Source: Verrucomicrobiota bacterium JB022 (lineage in GTDB: Bacteria > Verrucomicrobiota > Verrucomicrobiia > Opitutales > Oceanipulchritudinaceae). From it: DNA of 64,000 nt. The notes beneath the pieces are model-generated. The model was not told the DNA's origin. It worked only from the letters and a program-made list of their open reading frames with translations, and ran no database searches. Made by a program: the position numbers and the translations under genes. The stretch lies in NCBI GenBank assembly GCA_030673845.1, contig JAUTCQ010000013.1, forward strand, positions 288,001 to 352,000, in the 5' to 3' direction. This document shows, in pieces, positions 63,060 to 64,000 of this stretch. Every line of letters begins with the position of its first letter. Position 1 is the first letter of the stretch.

Positions 63060-63733
63060 GCGTGTTGAAGCGACACGACCGCAGCCGCCTGAAGATCTGC
63101 GCCGCCCTGGTGGGCGTCGATGAGGCCGGGCGGGGCGCGCTCGCCGGTCCCGTGGTGGCCGGCGCGGTACTGGTCGATGGTGCCTTCCTTGACGGCCCGT
63201 GGTGTCGCCAATATGGCAAGCACATCAACGACAGCAAGCAGCTGACCCCGGCCTTGCGCGACGAGCTGTTCGACGCGATGGAGGCGGAGCGCCTGGCAGG
63301 GCGGATCGTCTACGCTCCCGGCATTGCCTCAGTGGCCGAAATCGCCGCGCTCAACATCCTCGGGGCCACCCGCCTGGCCATGCAGCGCGCGCTGGAGGCT
63401 GTGTTGCCCCGCGCGCCCGTCGGCCACGTCATCCTGCTCGACGGCAAGCCGATGCGCCCCTTCCCCTATGCTCACGAGGCACTGGTCAAGGGTGACGGGC
63501 GCTGCCTCGCCATCGCGCTCGGCTCCATCGTGGCCAAGGTCACACGAGACCGCGAGATGATCGCCCTGCACGCCGACTTCCCGCACTACGGCTGGAACGT
63601 GCACAAAGGCTATGCCGTCCCCGCTCATCGCGAAGCCATCCGCGCCCACGGCCCCTGCGCGCACCACCGCGAGCTCTTCCTCCGCAAACTCCTCGCCGAG
63701 CCCGAACAGGTGGAGTTTGACTTGGCAGGGTAA
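63056..63733 (+). CDS. rnhB: Ribonuclease HII
   Basis: 225 residues with the RNase HII motifs: LVGVDEAGRGALAGPVVAGA, HINDSKQLTPALRDEL, LLDGKPMRPF and SIVAKVTRDREMIALHAD, and a C-terminal HYGWNVHKGYAVPAHREAI. It removes single ribonucleotides and primers from DNA. It is translationally coupled to rnhC; both type 2 RNases H in one operon is an uncommon arrangement. Confidence 0.95.
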   Translation: MSVLKRHDRSRLKICAALVGVDEAGRGALAGPVVAGAVLVDGAFLDGPWCRQYGKHINDSKQLTPALRDELFDAMEAERLAGRIVYAPGIASVAEIAALNILGATRLAMQRALEAVLPRAPVGHVILLDGKPMRPFPYAHEALVKGDGRCLAIALGSIVAKVTRDREMIALHADFPHYGWNVHKGYAVPAHREAIRAHGPCAHHRELFLRKLLAEPEQVEFDLAG

Positions 63734-63841
63734 GGGAGGGGCTTGATTCTCGGCGAGGTCACTTGATTTTTGCCTACGTTTTCGAGTATATGTCTCTTTA
63801 CTCAGTGGTGCTGATGGACGTTTTACTCAGGAACGGTCGCT

Positions 63842-64000
63842 ATGGAAAAAATCCCAACAAAAGCAGACAAGATCGCCGACTTCTTTCTCACTTACGCACG
63901 TGAGCATGGAGATTACCTGACGAATCTTAAGCTGCAGAAATTACTTTACTACGCTCAGGCATGGCATTTGGCGCTTTTTGATAAAGAGCTTTTTGCAGAT
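63842..64000 (+). CDS. Panacea (SocA/DUF4065) domain antitoxin-like protein, N-terminal part
   Basis: 53 codons are seen; the gene runs off the window end. ADKIADFFLTYAREHGD, LTNLKLQKLLYYAQAWHLAL is the start of the Panacea (DUF4065) domain of toxin-antitoxin and phage-related loci. The DNA is lower in G+C than rnhB before it. Panacea antitoxins pair with many unrelated toxins; the partner, if any, lies past the window. Confidence 0.8.
   Translation, partial: MEKIPTKADKIADFFLTYAREHGDYLTNLKLQKLLYYAQAWHLALFDKELFAD

Overview
The window is GC-rich bacterial chromosome, and I place it in Verrucomicrobia, class Opitutae (inference). Support comes from an exosortase with two PEP-CTERM surface proteins, a dockerin-bearing rhamnogalacturonan lyase, a DUF2959 lipoprotein, a single-gene DnaE, and many folded intergenic repeats. 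No phage genes, plasmid genes or CRISPR array were found.

Layout. 0.1-16.5 kb is mixed metabolism: a YbgC-type thioesterase, a secreted triple-RidA protein, a Tat-exported D-amino-acid-oxidase-like enzyme with permuted domain order, an exosortase, a secreted LTD/EEP nuclease, a cupin, a PIN toxin-antitoxin pair, rimO, a GlcD-type oxidase, a methyltransferase, an NDH-2/cNMP/CBS fusion and an AT-rich orphan gene. 16.5-22.2 kb holds a two-gene unit (cohesin-like PEP-CTERM protein plus dockerin-tagged PL11 lyase), followed by a frameshifted REP-associated transposase between two REPINs. 22.2-40.2 kb carries a DNA glycosylase, an SSS symporter, a hydrolase, a rhodanese-sufE pair, a Wzc-like autokinase, a PstS-like protein, tRNA-Gly, a rhodanese-YceI fusion, a KdgK-like kinase, a second PEP-CTERM protein, an MFS transporter, regulators, and three copies of a multi-hairpin repeat. 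40.2-51.2 kb is dnaE followed by the pstSCAB operon. 51.3-56.3 kb faces it with an opposite-strand operon: a small Roadblock-like protein, a Roadblock/TM/SUMF1 protein and a lipoprotein with two fused PstS domains. 56.6-64 kb holds the overlapping panB-panC-coaX-panD operon, rpsU, a sugar-isomerase-like protein, mutY, rnhC-rnhB and the start of a Panacea-domain gene.

How the genes fit together. RG lyase, symporter and KdgK-like kinase suggest pectin use. The exosortase would process the PEP-CTERM proteins. The four PstS-type domains between 45 and 54 kb point to a large investment in phosphate capture or sensing. The pan operon runs from ketoisovalerate and aspartate to phosphopantothenate.

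The strongest leads are the permuted oxidase, the dockerin/cohesin-like PEP-CTERM pair, the Roadblock-SUMF1-tandem-PstS operon, and the three-copy hairpin element whose stems are kept by compensating base changes. All functions are read from sequence motifs; no searches were run.
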